From Neobacillus cucumis (lineage in GTDB: Bacteria > Bacillota > Bacilli > Bacillales > Cytobacillaceae), in assembly GCF_002860255.1 (NCBI RefSeq), contig NZ_PGVE01000044.1:1-64000 (forward strand): a stretch of 64,000 bases of DNA, written 5' to 3'. The notes under the pieces were generated by a model. The model was given only the letters and a program-made list of their open reading frames with translations. It did not search any database and was not told the DNA's origin. Below are positions 62,834 through 64,000 of this stretch, in pieces. How positions within the stretch are numbered: the first letter of the stretch is position 1; the number at the start of each line of letters is the position of its first letter. Both the position numbers and the translations under genes were made by a program.

Positions 62834-63286
62834 TTACTCTACACTTGCACCAGTTCTCCTCCTTTTATTTATCCTTACGATAAAATAAGTCAACAGCAGA
62901 ACCAGAAAGGCACCGACACCATCAAATAAAAAGACGTCTTTTATGGAAGCCGTCCTGCCTGGCATAAAGGATTGATGATATTCATCAGTCATAGCATAAA
63001 CAACCGTTAGAATCCATGAAAAAATATAAGCGAAACGGTAGGCTTCAAGAGACTTAAACAATAAGAATGCGAGGAAGCCGAAAACCGTAATATGAGTGAG
63101 TTTCCTCACGAGAAAGTTTAGCTGATCTACTGCAGCATGGTCCAATCCGTTTATATGTAAAAACACCAATAGTTTTTGAATTCCATCAGAAGTATTTTCT
63201 CCAGTAGAATAGGGAACTTGCGTAAACGTAAATATAACTGCCATCCACAGAATCGCCGCAACAACCCACCATTTTCTTCTTTTCAT
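62834..63286 (-). CDS. VanZ-like membrane protein
   Basis: 150 residues with four membrane spans. Family marks are RKLTHITVFGFLAFLLF in the middle and the conserved DEYHQSFMPGRTASIKDVFLFDGVGA. VanZ-like proteins are linked with resistance to glycopeptides or detergents in some species, but most, like this one, have no assigned role. The ATG at 63286 follows AAGGTAGC weakly. No vanA-type genes are near. Confidence 0.88.
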   Translation of the reverse strand: MKRRKWWVVAAILWMAVIFTFTQVPYSTGENTSDGIQKLLVFLHINGLDHAAVDQLNFLVRKLTHITVFGFLAFLLFKSLEAYRFAYIFSWILTVVYAMTDEYHQSFMPGRTASIKDVFLFDGVGAFLVLLLTYFIVRINKRRRTGASVE

Positions 63287-63345
63287 TCGCGCTACCTTCT
63301 TCCTATTTATCTCAATAACTACTATAGTATAACCTCTCTACTAAT

Positions 63346-63408
63346 GGAAGCATGGGGACGGTTCTCTTACTTCCAAAACGGAATCATAAGAACCGTCCCC
63401 ATGCTTCC
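63346..63408. repeat. GAACCGTCCCC element, inverted pair
   Basis: GGAAGCATGGGGACGGTTCT arm, centre CCAAAACGG, then the inverted AAGAACCGTCCCC...GCTTCC arm. It lies upstream of the VanZ-like gene. Confidence 0.88.
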
Positions 63409-63662
63409 TTCACATCTGATATAATTAGGATTGGAGAAGTGTTAAGCCATCATTTAAAATCTTTAAAGGATGTTGCCTATCCGCATTCTCCTTTGGTGGA
63501 AACTGGTGTCCTCTGGGAGCCAGTTCATTTCGGGTTCAATTCCCACTTATGAATCCACTCACAGTATATAAATGTTATGGCCAATTTTGCAGGTAAGACC
63601 TCCATTGTCCATTCAATACTCTGGGTGGATTCAAAAAATATATCTTAAGGGAAGGTGATGGA
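63409..63662. other. Intergenic region before the SPFH gene
   Basis: About 250 bases with no supported gene. It contains a T-arm-like GGGTTCAATTCCC (63533-63545 approximately), but no matching acceptor stem, so no tRNA is called. A GGTGATGGA ribosome binding site precedes the next gene. Confidence 0.4.
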
Positions 63663-64000
63663 ATGTTAGATATTATTATGACTGTAAGTTTAATTATCTT
63701 AATTTTCTCATTAATATTATTTATAGTTAAAAAGCTTATTAGATCGATCACTATTTATCAATTTGAACGTGGAGTGAAATATCACCATGGAAAGTTTAAA
63801 GAAATACTAGGCCCAGGAAAGTATACCTACTTCACTTCATCTACCCGTTTAGAAATATTTGATATGAGACCTGCCATTCTCCAATTGAACGGACAAGAAT
63901 TATTAACCTCAGACAATATTAGCGTCAAAATTAGTTTAGCAGTAAAATATCAGATTCTAGATCCCCAAGCACTTATTTCACACTATCAAGATTACCAAGA
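63663..64000 (+). CDS. SPFH/band 7 (slipin-like) membrane protein, partial
   Basis: The first 112 codons are visible; the gene runs off the window. An N-terminal membrane span (about 4-24) is followed by the band 7 start: YQFERGVKYHHGKFKEILGPGKY in parts, then DMRPAILQLNGQELLTSDNISVKI and VKYQILDPQ. Slipin-type SPFH proteins form membrane-associated oligomers. ATG at 63663 follows GAAGGTGATGG. Confidence 0.8.
   Translation, partial: MLDIIMTVSLIILIFSLILFIVKKLIRSITIYQFERGVKYHHGKFKEILGPGKYTYFTSSTRLEIFDMRPAILQLNGQELLTSDNISVKISLAVKYQILDPQALISHYQDYQ

Noticed and set aside
62834..63286. Glycopeptide resistance cluster around the VanZ-like gene
   Set aside because: No vanA, vanH, vanX or two-component partner nearby. 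VanZ-like proteins are common without resistance.
63470..63560. tRNA-like segment with GGGTTCAATTCCC
   Set aside because: The T-arm-like word has no matching acceptor stem, D-arm or CCA context.

Overview
The window looks like chromosome of a low-GC Gram-positive Bacillaceae bacterium (Bacillus/Neobacillus-type). The support is AGGAGG-type ribosome binding sites, frequent TTG and GTG starts, sigma-A promoters, CcpA cre-like boxes, HPr kinase, PspA, OpuD-like and YesL/YesM/YesN-like proteins, and ABC sugar importers that lack their own ATPase. Most of it is carbohydrate-catabolic accessory DNA. Almost every operon ends in a readable hairpin terminator. No rRNA, tRNA, prophage, transposase or CRISPR array was found.

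Layout. 1-0.9 kb: a degenerate M50B-like membrane protein. 1.1-11.4 kb, all leftward: a catabolic island with a Zn-dependent polyol/aldonate-type dehydrogenase, an SDR dehydrogenase, a split transketolase, two near-duplicate ACS-type MFS permeases, two paralogous FadR-type GntR regulators, a phosphofructokinase, an SR1P-like zinc peptide and RpiB. Three promoters in it carry almost the same 20-bp operator. 11.6-12.1 kb: a 52-bp tandem repeat array whose sister copy runs off the left edge of the window. 12.2-15.9 kb: PspA and a partner membrane protein, a TauE/SafE-type permease, a CBS-pair protein and a sodium symporter. 16.1-20.7 kb: GH127 arabinofuranosidase, GPH symporter and a divergent AraC regulator. 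20.8-24.9 kb: MetE-like methyltransferase, TIM-barrel protein, intracellular GH10 xylanase, DUF1259 protein. 25.1-35.2 kb: LacI regulator, a GH94-type oligoglucan phosphorylase, GH3 and an ABC importer, read as a beta-1,2-glucooligosaccharide locus controlled by five palindromic boxes. 35.4-50.5 kb: mixed genes, including an HprK-like protein, an MpaB/Lcp-type oxygenase, a TRIC channel, a vanadium-haloperoxidase homologue, GH1 with its GntR regulator, a BCCT transporter, a nucleotidase, a ferric-reductase/ApbE operon and an alpha/beta hydrolase. 50.5-61.0 kb: a fructan/sucrose-type locus with YesL-like protein, GH32, fructokinase, ABC importer, two-component system and an extra binding lipoprotein. 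61.3-64.0 kb: UDP-glucose dehydrogenase, a VanZ-like protein and the start of an SPFH protein.

The sugar loci share one logic: oligosaccharides enter through ABC or symport systems and are cut inside the cell, since none of the glycosidases shows a signal peptide. The transketolase island is different. It has no dedicated sugar kinase apart from a PFK with an altered active-site motif, and its transporters belong to a family that usually carries organic anions. It is the best candidate here for an undescribed pathway.

A family of nested palindromic elements built on GAACCGTCCCC is scattered through the window at about a dozen places. Repeatedly they sit exactly at the stop codons of genes, and one of them encodes the C-terminus of a protein.
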